Shown here piece after piece: positions 38,401 through 48,559 of a stretch of DNA of 64,000 bases. Within the stretch, counting starts at the first letter, position 1. Every line of letters starts with the position of its first letter. The notes below the pieces were generated by a model. The model did no database searches and was not told where the DNA came from. It saw only the letters and a list, made by a program, of their open reading frames with translations. This DNA is from Arenicola marina. Its lineage: Eukaryota; Annelida; Polychaeta; Arenicolidae. The DNA lies in the NCBI GenBank assembly GCA_964019135.1, contig OZ025249.1:15711088-15775087 (forward strand), in the 5' to 3' direction. The translations under genes were made by a program, and so were the position numbers.

Positions 38401-38876
38401 CCACGTGACGTTTTATCTGTTGCTTTGTTTCCTAGGTGACGGAGTTACTACGGCAACATCAGCCCATAGAGCGTCGTGACGCCACTGACGCCGCCGCTCA
38501 AACGAAGAGGTTCGGGCCATAATGTCGTTACTTTATCAACGACGAAACGGTTTTCTTTGACATATTGTAACCAAAAAATGCAACACAAAAAAAAACGTGA
38601 TAACAATTATAGGACACCGTTGTGATAAAATGCCGGTAGTTTGTCACTCACTTTGGTAGATTTTGTTGTAAAACTATTAATCTTAGCAATGCATGTGAAA
38701 CTTGAAAAAGATATTATACGCATATTCTGACGGTCATATTATCTTTTTTTAATGTTTGTTTTAGGCGTGAGAACATTGTTTCCGGTTTTCTTGACCTCGA
38801 CCTTGAGAATGACGACCCGGAGGACTTCCTGAAGGACTTTGTCCTTCCGGTCAGCGAAGGTCGTTACATGCCCTGA
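25907..38876 (+). CDS. MSH5: MutS homologue 5 (meiotic MutS-gamma subunit), 26 coding exons
   Basis: Nuclear ATPase that pairs with MSH4 as a clamp on Holliday-junction intermediates and promotes meiotic crossing-over. Exons, all GT-AG and phase-consistent: 25907-26464, 26923-27046, 27976-28062, 29498-29572, 30009-30130, 30636-30745, 31106-31141, 31452-31534, 31738-31783, 32152-32290, 32461-32523, 32828-32899, 33016-33072, 33364-33436, 34106-34215, 34567-34647, 34901-34946, 35237-35278, 35441-35537, 35764-35853, 36549-36675, 36921-37070, 37512-37724, 37997-38134, 38436-38509, 38765-38876. Total 974 aa; human MSH5 is about 834. Collinear matches include GIAYYD, LPSIDF, GGLLKF, HPSVYK, LWFLRPT, DWQALYK and GPNASGKS. 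The first Met (25907) has A at -3. The extra length is N-terminal, in exon 1. Introns carry SINE fragments and two donor-derived minisatellites. Confidence 0.96.
32267..32395 (+). repeat. Three tandem copies of the MSH5 exon 10 end and its splice donor
   Basis: The unit of 42 bp is the last 24 bases of exon 10 (GTCAAGTACATCAAGGACC and five more) plus the first 18 bases of the intron. Unit 1 has donor GTAAGT at 32291, unit 2 has CTAAGT (donor lost), and unit 3 has GTAAGT at 32377 with two extra bases. Only the first donor keeps the reading frame; use of the third would hit a stop a few codons in (GTAAGTCACGTGTAA). Confidence 0.9.
32605..32770 (+). mobile_element. SINE family II fragment in MSH5 intron 11
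   Basis: Matches the middle and tail of the family II element at 40616: AACCCATCTGGGCGATCTAA, then GACGTATTTC, CATTCATCGT and a TTGGCCTAAAT tail region. The tRNA-like 5' end is missing or diverged. Confidence 0.65.
33565..33672 (+). mobile_element. SINE family I, 5'-truncated, in MSH5 intron 14
   Basis: Contains only the 3' body and the ATAACCAACCAACC tail of the family represented at 1303-1560. The tRNA-like head is absent, as expected for incomplete reverse transcription. Confidence 0.75.
34236..34335 (-). mobile_element. SINE family II fragment in MSH5 intron 15
   Basis: On the minus strand it shows a B box (GGGTTTGAACCC-like, reading GGTTCAAACCC), then CACCTGCATCAGGGGCAAG and a tail ending near GTGCACGAAAATGACC. 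Diverged and lacking the A-box end. Confidence 0.6.
36549..36675 (+). CDS. MSH5: MSH5 exon 21: Walker A
   Basis: Carries GPNASGKS (residues 734-741), the P-loop that binds ATP phosphate, followed by YLKQ. HPL at its start is the conserved entry to the MutS ATPase domain. Nothing in the motif is changed from the active form. Confidence 0.96.
36921..37070 (+). CDS. MSH5: MSH5 exon 22: FVPAE and STFMIDL motifs
   Basis: Encodes residues 747-796, with SFVPAE, FTRI and STFMIDLNQ, the conserved MutS ATPase core between Walker A and Walker B. It ends CTCAATCAG before donor GTAGAT. The last 25 bases of the exon plus the first six of the intron are the founding unit of the 31-bp minisatellite in the following intron. 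Confidence 0.96.
37046..37470 (+). repeat. 31-bp minisatellite grown from the MSH5 exon 22 splice donor
   Basis: About 13 head-to-tail units of 31 bp. Each has the form GACCTTCATGATTGACCT, then CAATCAG, then GTAGGT. Unit 1 is the true end of exon 22 with its donor (CAG/GTAGAT). Roughly half of the later units keep a full CAG/GTAGGT- or CAG/GTAGAT-like donor; the others have lost it. One unit near 37250 is interrupted by a short AT insert. Since 31 is not a multiple of three, using a later donor shifts the frame, and the first in-frame stop comes six codons past the true donor. Confidence 0.93.
37512..37724 (+). CDS. MSH5: MSH5 exon 23: Walker B and switch histidine
   Basis: Encodes residues 797-867. 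[11 protein letters not shown] (809-819) is Walker B with the catalytic Glu814, and STHFHDI (848-854) has the His typical of MutS proteins. From memory, human MSH5 has Asn at the first His position (TNF), so this protein looks more canonical there. The exon is strongly GC-rich compared with its introns. Confidence 0.95.
38210..38350 (+). mobile_element. tRNA-derived SINE, family II, in MSH5 intron 24
   Basis: Starts GGGAGCCTCCCTAGCTCAGT with an A box (TAGCTCAGTTAG). A B-box-like GGGTACGAATCC follows at about 38265, then CACCTGCATCTGGGGCAAG. The tail is cut short compared with the copy at 40616. Sits between exons 24 and 25. Confidence 0.75.
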
Positions 38877-39284
38877 TGGAGAGCCGACAAAGCCGAACGC
38901 ACGCCCCAGACCCGACCGACCGGTTGACTCGTACCGTGGACATCCTATACCTCCGGGACAAGCTCTTGTTATTTAATTGTTATTGGTTCGTTATCATGGA
39001 GTGTCATGTTCTTCGTGTTATAATATAAAACACCGTAGTGTATGTTTACTCATGTGTCTAATACACGAGGAATAGGCCACCGGCGTATTACTTATAAGTT
39101 CACTTTCGACTTCGTTGTTCCTTTCTGAATAATCACGTGAACAAGAGCGGCAACCCCACAACCTCCCTCCTCAATCCAAGACTCATCCTTGGCTTATGGC
39201 GTCACTCCTGTATGTAGCAAACCAAATCTGGGTTCTGTTTCCACTGAACGTCATCCAATCCGATTCATCGTCCCCGGCAAGGGC
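38877..39284 (+). other. MSH5 3' UTR and flank
   Basis: Follows the MSH5 stop. An AATATAAA word near 39022 could serve as a weak poly(A) signal; no perfect AATAAA is seen close by. No other gene. Confidence 0.4.
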
Positions 39285-40472
39285 CACTGTATGGCTATGG
39301 TGTAGTACCCACTATATGGCTATGGTGTAGTACCCGCTATATGGCTATGGCGTAGTACCCACTATATGGCTGGCGTAGTACCCACTATATGGCCATGGTG
39401 TAGTACCCACTATATGGCTATGGCGTAGTACCCACTATATGGCTATGGTGTAGTACCCACTATATGGCTATGGTGTAGTACCCACTATATGGCTATGGTG
39501 TAGTACCCAGTACATGGCTATGGTGTAGTACCCACTATATGGCTGTGGTGTAGTACCCACTATATGGCTATGGTGTAGTACCTAGTACATGGCTATGGTG
39601 TAGTACCCACTATATGGCTATGGCGTAGTACCCACTATATGGCTATGGTGTAGTACCCAGTACATGGCTATGGTGTAGTACCCACTATATGGCTATGGCG
39701 CAGTACCCACTATATGGCTATGGTGTGGTACCCACTATATGGCTATGGTGTAGTACCCAGTACATGGCCATGGTGTAGTACCCACTATATGGCTATGGCG
39801 TAGTACCCACTATATGGCTATGGTGTAGTACCCACTATATGGCTATGGTGTAGTACCCACTATATGGCTATGGCGTAGTACCCACTATATGGCTATGGTG
39901 TAGTACCCAGTACATGGCTATGGTGTAGTACCCACTATATGGCTATGGTGTAGTACCCACTATATGGCTATGGTGTAGTACCCACTATATGGCTATGGTG
40001 TAGTACCTAGTACATGGCTATGGTGTAGTACCCACTATATGGCTATGGTGTAGTACCCAGTACATGGCTATGGTGTAGTACCCACTATATGGCTGTGGTG
40101 TAGTACCCACTATATGGCTATGGTGTAGTACCCACTATATGGCTATGGTGTAGTACCTAGTACATGGCTATGGCGTAGTACCCACTATATGGCTATGGTG
40201 TAGTACCCAGTACATGGCTATGGTGTAGTACCCACTATATGGCTGTGGTGTAGTACCCACTATATGGCTATGGTGTAGTACCCAGTACATGGCCATGGTG
40301 TAGTACCCACTATATGGCTATGGCGTAGTACCCACTATATGGCTATGGTGTAGTACCCAGTACATGGCCATGGTGTAGTACCCACTATATGGCTATGGCG
40401 TAGTACCCACTATATGGCTATGGTGTAGTACCCAGTACATGGCCATGGTGTAGTACCCACTATATGGTGTAG
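39285..40472 (+). repeat. 25-bp minisatellite, about 47 copies
   Basis: The unit reads TGGCTATGGTGTAGTACCC then ACTATA. A marked variant (CAGTACATGG in place of CACTATATGG) recurs in steps of 75 bp at the left (39511, 39586, 39661) and at the right end (from about 40210), with steps of 50, 100 and 150 bp between. Trimers of the unit have therefore been copied as blocks. The array begins about 400 bp downstream of the MSH5 stop. Non-coding: the unit contains TAG and the period is not a multiple of three. Confidence 0.95.
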
Positions 40473-40615
40473 TTTCACCAGGCGTGAAACAGCAGTCTAA
40501 ACATATCTTAAATAAAAGTGTAATTGCGGATCAACTTATAATCTTATTCCGATGTTGAGCAAACCCAAGTGAAGCAGCTTCTCCCTTCACATACTTCGGG
40601 ACAGATAACGACTCG

Positions 40616-40804
40616 TTACGGGAGCCTCCGTGGCCAAGTGGGTAGAGCACTGGCTGCAGCTACATAGGTCCTTGGTTCGACACCCGGTCTGGGCAATCCA
40701 ATCTGGGGCGTATTTCACCATTTATCGTCCCCCGAGACTCCTTGGCCTAATTTAGCCCTCGTGTGCACAAAACTGGCCTAAAACACTAATCATTCATTCA
40801 TTTC
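40616..40804 (+). mobile_element. tRNA-derived SINE, family II, full length
   Basis: The tRNA-like head has an A box TGGCCAAGTGGG (40631-40642) and a B box GGTTCGACACC (40674-40684). The body contains CTGGGCAATCCAATCTGGGG, and a conserved tail runs from TTTAGCCCTCGTGTGCACAA to CATTCATTCATTT. ACGACTCG at 40608-40615 and 40805-40812 is the probable target-site duplication. Both pol III promoter boxes look intact. Confidence 0.85.
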
Positions 40805-40819
40805 ACGACTCGCTGCGTT

Positions 40820-41866
40820 CAAGAAATCACACAGGGTAGACGGATTCAACCACCTGTATTCTTTATGTGTCTGATAATTGCATAATAGACCATAATATAT
40901 AATAACACATTTCAGGTTTTGTTAAATGATGTTTGTTGAGCTATCACATTACATGCGACCTTCCTTGCATTTTCATGTCAAAAAAACACTGACGAATAGC
41001 CGGGTCTGAATCCTAATCTAAATTCAAAATAAATAAAATAGCATATAGATCTACTGAAAGTTATTGGTTGAGGTTCGTCAGATATATACATAGACACGAT
41101 AAGGCACTTAAAATTCCCTGAACAATGCGTCCCATGAAGAGAAGCTTTGATATGGAATTGATATCTCGTATTGGAACGATTAAGCCATATAGGAACCAAA
41201 ATGGAACCAATCAAAAAAATAAAAATGGACCATTGCACAAGAAAATGATATGTCCTAGCGTAAAACGGCTAAATGTTACAGTACAGTGTGGTATAACAAT
41301 GTTAATGCAGTAAAGCGATCACGTTAAATCCATTCACTCATCCCATGGTGGAAAGATATCTGATAATAATGTCCACCAAGAAGACGTGAAAGTTTGGTGC
41401 ATATAAGCATCACTTCAGACGTTTGCATTGTTGCAACGTATAACACGAAATGACCAAGGCGAAACTGCCGAGTCAACACCCTGCATATAAACCTAAATGC
41501 AAAGACAAAGCGGTGAAGGAACATATAAATTGCACACTTCACAACTATTATGTATATGCTATATACTGCCTGCAAGTTGAAAAGCTAAAACGTGAGCGGT
41601 TTGAAAAAAAATATCTGCTCTCCACAAATTCACTTTACAGATCAGTAAAAAGAATTATCTTGGACGCCTTTAAAAAAACATAATATAAAAAAGATTAAAA
41701 CACACGGTATAGAATCTACACCCAAATCTAAAATTTTCATATGGAATACAATTAATTTAAATTGCGCCTATAAATTTCATTCTCGATTTTTTGGGAAAAC
41801 GTTACTTCATTAAAAAATATATAAAACTGTATAAACAATTATAAAACGTTCGTTTACGTTGCCATG
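40820..41866. other. AT-rich intergenic region downstream of both MSH5 and the acid phosphatase
   Basis: AT-rich unique sequence. The part nearest 41866 must include the 3' UTR of the minus-strand acid phosphatase. I see no perfect poly(A) signal that I would single out. Confidence 0.4.
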
Positions 41867-44695
41867 TCAACCATTAATCCGCCTTGGCAACATATCATGG
41901 CGATACAGTGTTTTTCCATTGGATTCGACAAAAGTCCACGTCATCATGGCGTCTGTGACGTGGACGTGGGCGAGGCCGCCGAGGCTGAAGAAGTCTGCCC
42001 AGTGGAAGCGGAATGACCCGGGTGGGATTTCACCTTTGTGCTTCGTGGACGGGTCGATGAAGTTGGCCGCGCCCGAGACGAAGTAGTCAACTGTGTGTTT
42101 GTGCTTCGTGTACTGCAGGTGCTGTTAGCGGAAGGAAACAAGTAAGAACCTATATATCTATTGCTTATCAATGTTATATACCGTTAGACTTAATCGAGAA
42201 TTTCATGATTGCACTTCAGCACCATAATAAATTCAACTTCGTGACAATTCCTGCCATTATACAAACAGTCAAAGTGCTCTAACATAGGATATACGTGTAA
42301 ATCTATTATAAAAAAAATAGCAATATAATATCATTACCATCTTACAATGGCAGGACATTAATTAGCTGGGTAGATCATGATATCACCCGATTGTGCTACC
42401 TGCACCTGTACTAGTTCCACCTCCGACACCTAGTGGCTCCACAAGCTAGGTTTCGGAGATGCAACTAAACCCGTATCTGATGGATACAGATGGAGGTAAT
42501 ATATATCTCCTTTCCTTGCGCATCTGGGCGATTTGAGCGCCAAAGACATTATCTGTATCACAATAACACACGCTTCCAGGTATAAATGGTAAGCCCGTTA
42601 AAACAGTTAAAAGTTAATAGTTTTTCGCACGTTCGCAGAATCGGGTGAGTCTCCAGGGCCCGTATTCATAATCGCCACATAGGCTACGCCACTAGACTTA
42701 GCCCTAAGTGGAAGAACTTTGGAAGAAGTGATTATCGGGTTCAAAATACATAAGTAGTCACCCAAGAAGTGGATTTTCTGAATTAAAAATGTGCTAAAAT
42801 TATATTGAAATAGATCTCTTAATCATGAACACCACCACAACGCGCTGGTGAGGCTAAGACGAAAATGCGCTTTTCGTGCGTAACTTACAAGGGGATTATG
42901 AATACGGCCCCAGGACCTGAAGCTGCTTACCTGAAGATTGTGGTCGTGGCCTGACAGGTAGGCAGTCACGTTGTATTTGTAGAGCATGGGCATCAGTCGG
43001 TCCACCAGACATCCCGTGGGGCCGTGTTCCGCCATACTAAACACCGGATAGTGACCCGCTACAAGAAGATACTCCGCCCTGTGCGACAGATACACTTTAT
43101 TGCATTATCACACGCAGTATCAAGCTGCTGGGGACGTGTCTCTCGTGGCGTACCATGCCACATGTTTTGGTACCTAAATCCCCATAGTAAGATAATCAGT
43201 ACATGTACTCTGATAGCTAGGTCCCATGCAAACTGTATTCTATAGCGTGCAATTAAGAGCGGCCATTTCCTGTAAACTAGAGTCAGGTAGAGTTGTCATA
43301 TTGGACATGTTTAAGACCCTGCAGTTGCCTCGTTCACAATATGATCATAATTTGGATCTGATATGCTGAGCTATGTGGGACAAAAGAAAGCAAGGTGTCT
43401 CAGTATATGAGAGTGGTAAACATTGCGGACGCAACCCCTTATCCAATTGAGAGCATTAGCTTAATCGTTACTCTGTGGATGAGGCTCTTCTAGATACGTC
43501 GCTTCATATTGTCTGAGCGTTTCTCAAAGAGGGTCTCAAATGTCGAGCACCTGTTCTTTTTCAGCTGGGTTTCTATCCACGTCCACTGTTTTTCTGCATC
43601 TACAATTGAGGCTGGCCCCTCAGGTTGTTTGTGAAGCCTGTCATCGTCCGAGTCGCCGCACAGGACCACGGTGTCGATCATCACCACGCCGACCGTCTTA
43701 ACGCTGCCAGGAATGGTGAACCCTAAGGTGTAGTAAAAATCTGGATAATTCCTGCAAAGAAACACAACTAGAGATCAGAAACTCATTGCCCTTCTTGTAT
43801 TAGTTGGAACGTACATATATGTAAGCAGAATTAAAATCTTGCGACTTCCACATCATAAAGTGTTAGGACAAAACGGGCGACGTAGCTTAGGTTACATAGC
43901 AGCAACAGTTTGGACGCCATGTGTGAAATACCCATCGATATTAATTTATAACAAGACTTAACATGAGCATGATGAGTTTTGCTTAAAATTTAACACAGGT
44001 AAATCAGTAAAAGGTTAAGTCGCAATCTTCCATTAATAGATTACCACAGCTCCACTGTTCAGGTGATTTTATAATTGTGCTTAGATATGTAGGTATATGA
44101 CAGCAAATACACTGACCATCTTTTGTCCCAATTACTGTACGCGATTTGTGCAGTGACGTTTCCATGGTGATCATGATTTCCGGCAATAAGAAACCAGTTG
44201 ACGTCCGAATGAACTGCCTTAAAGACACTTTCGTACGTCTCCTGAAAAACAGATTACAGTATGTGCAAGTTGTAATACTACGAGCGCTATAGAAGCGGGT
44301 AAAATGATATCAATACTGGCATATTGTGCTTTACTTGTCCACATAATTACCGTACATTTAAAGTCGTTATTAATTTTTTGTTGTTATAAAAGTAAAATCT
44401 AATCTGCTTATTTCCTTTTGATAATTTTAAATGACATTTATTACCTGAATATAATACCGGTATCAAGGCTTCTATTTTACCTGAAATCGTGGGTCTTTGA
44501 CGCTTGCGACACCATCGAAATAGAAATTGTCTCCAAGAGCAAGCACAAACTTGGAAGTAGTGTTCTCTGCCAGATCACCAAGGCGATTGGCAACAGCTTG
44601 TTCTATTGGAGTACGGTAAGGAAAGGATGGCAAGCCGCCCCAGTCTCCAATAACCAAGAAGGATAGACCATTGTTGGCTCCGGTAACGTCACTGC
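41867..44695 (-). CDS. Purple (tartrate-resistant) acid phosphatase, ACP5-like; first exon not found
   Basis: Binuclear-metal phosphomonoesterase of the animal ACP5 type, normally secreted or lysosomal. Five minus-strand exons: 44481-44695, 44117-44241, 43551-43751, 42931-43078, 41867-42112, with phases 1, 0, 2, 2, 0 at their starts. Together they encode 310 aa, about the length of mature mammalian ACP5. Metal-ligand motifs appear in order: [24 protein letters not shown] and GHDHN. Other collinear matches are [44 protein letters not shown] and SLGGLAHV. The protein ends [11 protein letters not shown]. The first exon seen begins two bases into a codon, so an upstream exon must supply the start codon and signal peptide. 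I could not identify it between 44.7 and 50 kb. The catalytic set is complete, so the enzyme should be active. Confidence 0.95.
42112..42121 (-). promoter_or_regulatory. Two in-frame splice acceptors 9 bases apart, last acid phosphatase exon
   Basis: On the minus strand AACAG/CACCTGCAG/TAC offers two AG acceptors nine bases apart, both in frame. The downstream one gives HNLQ-YTK, matching the length of mammalian ACP5; the upstream one would add His-Leu-Gln. Confidence 0.6.
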
Positions 44696-47260
44696 CTGTA
44701 ATGAGGAAAGAAACCATTTATAATTAAAAGAATACTGGTTAAGTATGTTCGTTATGGCAATATTATCACACATGCCACTAAACATTTATTGTGGTTCAAT
44801 GTATCATTGATGTAAATGTACGACATATGATATTATTATGGTGCAACATATGCAATACAAACTAACATCATTTAAAGCAGTGGACTCAACTGGACTTGAC
44901 AAGAATGCTATAATGGCTTGTCTGGTGCACAACAAAACAAAGCCATCCTCTCAACAACCCCTGCATTTTTCCATGCATGCAATTCGGACATTGTCTGGCA
45001 CACAGACTCACAACAAAATTGTACATACTTTTGCCATTGTAACAATGGACAAGATTATTAGGCATTGTTAATATATATATGTGGTTGATGCATTGAATGG
45101 TCATCGAAGCCGTGTTGCTTTCGGAGGAAGGGGTAGAGTGAGTAGTCTACCATCATTGTTGGCAGGGTGCCCAAGTTTCGGGAAGTGGCAGTCTATGGTT
45201 CTACAATTGGCGCCAGCGTAATTGGCTTCATATTTGCTGGATGGGGTTAAGTTATACGGAGATTGTGGAAGAATGACCCCCAAACTTCCAGCCAGTCATG
45301 GGGGTGGGGGGAGGGGGTCCTGGGAGACAAGTTTAAACTTAGTTAATATATTAGCACTGGTCTTTTGTCATGAGGGAAAAAATGTGCAACTTGTACACAA
45401 GAAATTATGGTACACATATACCAGGTAAGTCAAAAACATGTATAAAATATGTACTTTGATTTATCAAATTGTATGAAATGACTGTCATAACATCTTTGTT
45501 CTTATTGGCTGTTCTTGCTGCCAGTTGAGATGTACACTGTGGAAAACACAGGACTACCTGAACATTTAGGTTATGCAGGTCTTGGTACAATAGTTGAACA
45601 AGTTAGATACAAATTGTTTACAAGAAATTATTTTTTGTTTATTAATTTATCACTACATTGTTATTATTCTGCTTATTCATCTAAGATTTCAAGTAACCTG
45701 CCTAAATCAATATTTCATATGCCAAATGCATAGTTTCACTTTACTCACTATCCACTATGTCATCATCAATTTATGCCTCTAGGGCACTTAATATCACTGA
45801 TATCATCTCCCCCAGCTTTCGTTTATATCAAAGAAGAAACCTACTATTTCATAATATGGCTGATAAATGAATGATGTGTAAGTATGATGAGTTCAGATTT
45901 TACATATCATCTACATTTGATTGGGGGTTCTAGGCTACAGATCAAAGCATCTGCGAAGGGGTCCAGCTCTTTACAGCAATAAAGCAATTTTTAAAATTTG
46001 ATAAACAATATTGGAGTTGCCATAAATTTGACAAGCAACATCAAGACCTACTCACTTAGCAACAAGCGACATGGGCTAAACTCTGACAAAACTATATTAG
46101 TTATTTTACTACAGTACAGTACCGACACATCTTTACACTTGGCAACATGCAACATGGACCTCCTCTTGAAATTGACATGCGACATGAACCTCCTCTTGAA
46201 ATTGACTAGTTCCATAGATGTAACATAGTCTGCTCTGATATGGGTCCAGTTGCGGCCGCAGAAGCCTGCTTGCAGGACTAGAAAATGACATGCTACATGG
46301 ACCACTACTTTAAATTGACATACAACCTGGCTAACCCCCTCTGGGGCCCTCTGACTCTGCAATGTCATCCCTTTCCAAATAAACTAAATTATCTGTTTCA
46401 TGACTTAGTCTCACATCAAGTTAAGACAGTGGTTGATCCATTGTTTACACCCCGTTTTGACCGCCAGTGGGGTTGGGGGGCATAGTTTGTGATGGGCACG
46501 ATGTGCGGAGTGGGTAGTTATTGTTTAAGGGGGTAGATTCAGGCCCAGGGGAAGAGGGATTGAAATAGCTGGTTAATTGTTATCTTTAATTAGCTGAAAC
46601 ATAGCAGATGGGGTGAGCAATGGGAAAGGGGTGTCACCCCCCAAAGGCAAAATATCCAGCAGTCAAAATGGCCCATGGTCAAAGTAGGCATACACCTAGC
46701 CCATAATCCTAGGCTGTATGGATTTATGGCAAGCATACACTGTTATGGACATAGAACAATATAAAATCCATAACATGCAATCTGGTGGGGCTAACACTGC
46801 ATCTAACAGTGACCAATCTACACTAGTATATGCCCAAGTTGACTGCAGGACATTTTGGGTAGAATTAGGAGGAGGGGATGTGTAAATTTATCAAATGGCT
46901 ATTGTGATGCTTCAGGCCAATTCGCTGGACACCTGGTGCGCATGGTTCGTTAATCAATGTATTAATCAAATGTTAAACGTTTATTGTATTTATTCTTTGT
47001 TTCAGTTTTTTTGGGCTGCTTATCGGAAAACGATAACAAAATGACTATCATTGTTAGTGTGAATAGGGGAGAGCGCTGTCACCAGTAATCCTTGTATTCT
47101 ATCTAAACTGGTATCTGCCATCAGGGCACCACCCCTTCAAACACTGACCACCAAACCCTTGGCACTAATGAAGACCCCTCCCATCCCCTGCCACCCACCC
47201 CCCCACTAGCGGTCAAAATGTCCTGCTTGTACGAGCTTTTGATGTGAAACTGCCACTATT
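44696..47260. other. Upstream flank or first intron of the acid phosphatase
   Basis: Must contain, or lead to, the missing 5' exon. I see no convincing signal-peptide exon. A short local duplication, CATGGACCTCCTCTTGAAAT and its neighbour, lies at 46149-46206 (about 32 bp, two copies, with a third weak one near 46290). Confidence 0.4.
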
Positions 47261-47263
47261 CTT

Positions 47264-47372
47264 CTTTGCCACAAAAATCCTTTTCTGCAAACTTCATCAA
47301 ACTGGTACCCAATAAAACGCAGAAGTCTGCGGAAGTCTGAGGAAGTCTCAGAAAAGGATTTCTGTGGCAAAG
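47264..47372. repeat. Hairpin-forming inverted repeat
   Basis: The 24-base arm at 47264-47287 (CTTTGCCACAAAAATCCTTT and four more) pairs with 47349-47372 with one mismatch, around a 61-base loop. A second perfect inverted pair, GCGGAAGTCTGAGGAAG at 47329-47345 against 47523-47539, starts in this loop and ends about 170 bp past the hairpin. Probably the remains of foldback or MITE-type elements. Confidence 0.75.
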
Positions 47373-47548
47373 ACAGTGACATATATAATTGATGTAAGCT
47401 GAAAGACTTACTTGTTTGAAAGCCGTAACACGAAAATCCAACCTAATTAGTATCCATTTAACTGAGATATACTTCTGAAGATTTCCGCAGTTACTTCCGT
47501 ATTTTATTGGGTGCCCCTCAAACTTCCTCAGACTTCCGCGTAAGGGTA

Positions 47549-48540
47549 AGGCAAAGTGGGCTAATCTTGACCCCTTAAGACAAAAAAGCATCTATTTTCT
47601 TCAATAATGTAGAATAAACTTATTTTTTGTTCAAACAGTATCCAGTGGTATTCCAATAATATGTTTCAATAGAAAAAACGAAACATCTGCAGTATGTGGG
47701 GAGTGCTCATTTTTTGAAAGGCAGTGGGGGGCATGGTCGAACCTTGATCCCTGTGGTTTAACCTCGACCCCCTGGGATAGGTGGTTGACTGAATCTGCGT
47801 ATCGTGATCGTTAGTGTGTGAAAGCAACAATATTAATTCACATAACTATGCTTCTACTGAGCAACGATAGATAAAACGGTCGAATGAAACTATATTTATG
47901 AGCCTTATTACACGGCAGTCATAACGCAAATATAGAACACTTCATAGGCATCACACCAAAAAATGCCATTCGGAATGGATGCGTTACGATGCCAAAATAA
48001 ATCCTTTATGTGAGAACACATCTGAATATTAGTTTACGTCAGAATATGTTGAAGCAGGGCCGGACCGTTATTGTTAGAAAATTATGTTAAATTAAAGAGG
48101 GGATCAAGGTTAGACCACGGCCGTAAAAAAAGTGGGGTAACCTCAATCTCTCCCAAGGTCAAGGTCAATCTGGGGAAAAACTGTCATGATGTCGCACCTG
48201 TTGTAAACATCGTCTGCTGTCATTCTTTATTATAAAATAAGTTCTCATACTCAGTGTTAATAAGGCACACTGCTTGTTTTTGAAACTCATGTGTCTTAAC
48301 TTTTGAGATAAGCTGCACAAGCATCTGTTAACGTTGGGTTGCAGGACTTATTTAATTCAAATTTGATAAAAAATGACATGCCTATTATCCAGCGTCTCTG
48401 TGTCTAGGTATCAGGGGTATCCCTAAGATTGTGATCGAAAAACCAATTCGGCGAAAAAAAATTGATCGGTGAAGTCATCAACAAAAATAGCATGTGGGGG
48501 GTCGAGGTTACCCAAGGATCGAGATAAGCCCACTTTGCCT
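47549..48540. mobile_element. MITE of about 1 kb with terminal inverted repeats and TA target duplication
   Basis: The ends are inverted copies of about 25 bp starting AGGCAAAGTGGGCT, with three mismatches. Both are flanked by TA (47547-47548 and 48541-48542), the target of Tc1/mariner-type transposases. There is no transposase frame inside, so it is non-autonomous. Subterminal sequence repeats words such as AACCTTGATCC and AACCTCGACC in both orientations. Confidence 0.7.
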
Positions 48541-48559
48541 TATTCAGTTAAGCTTATTC

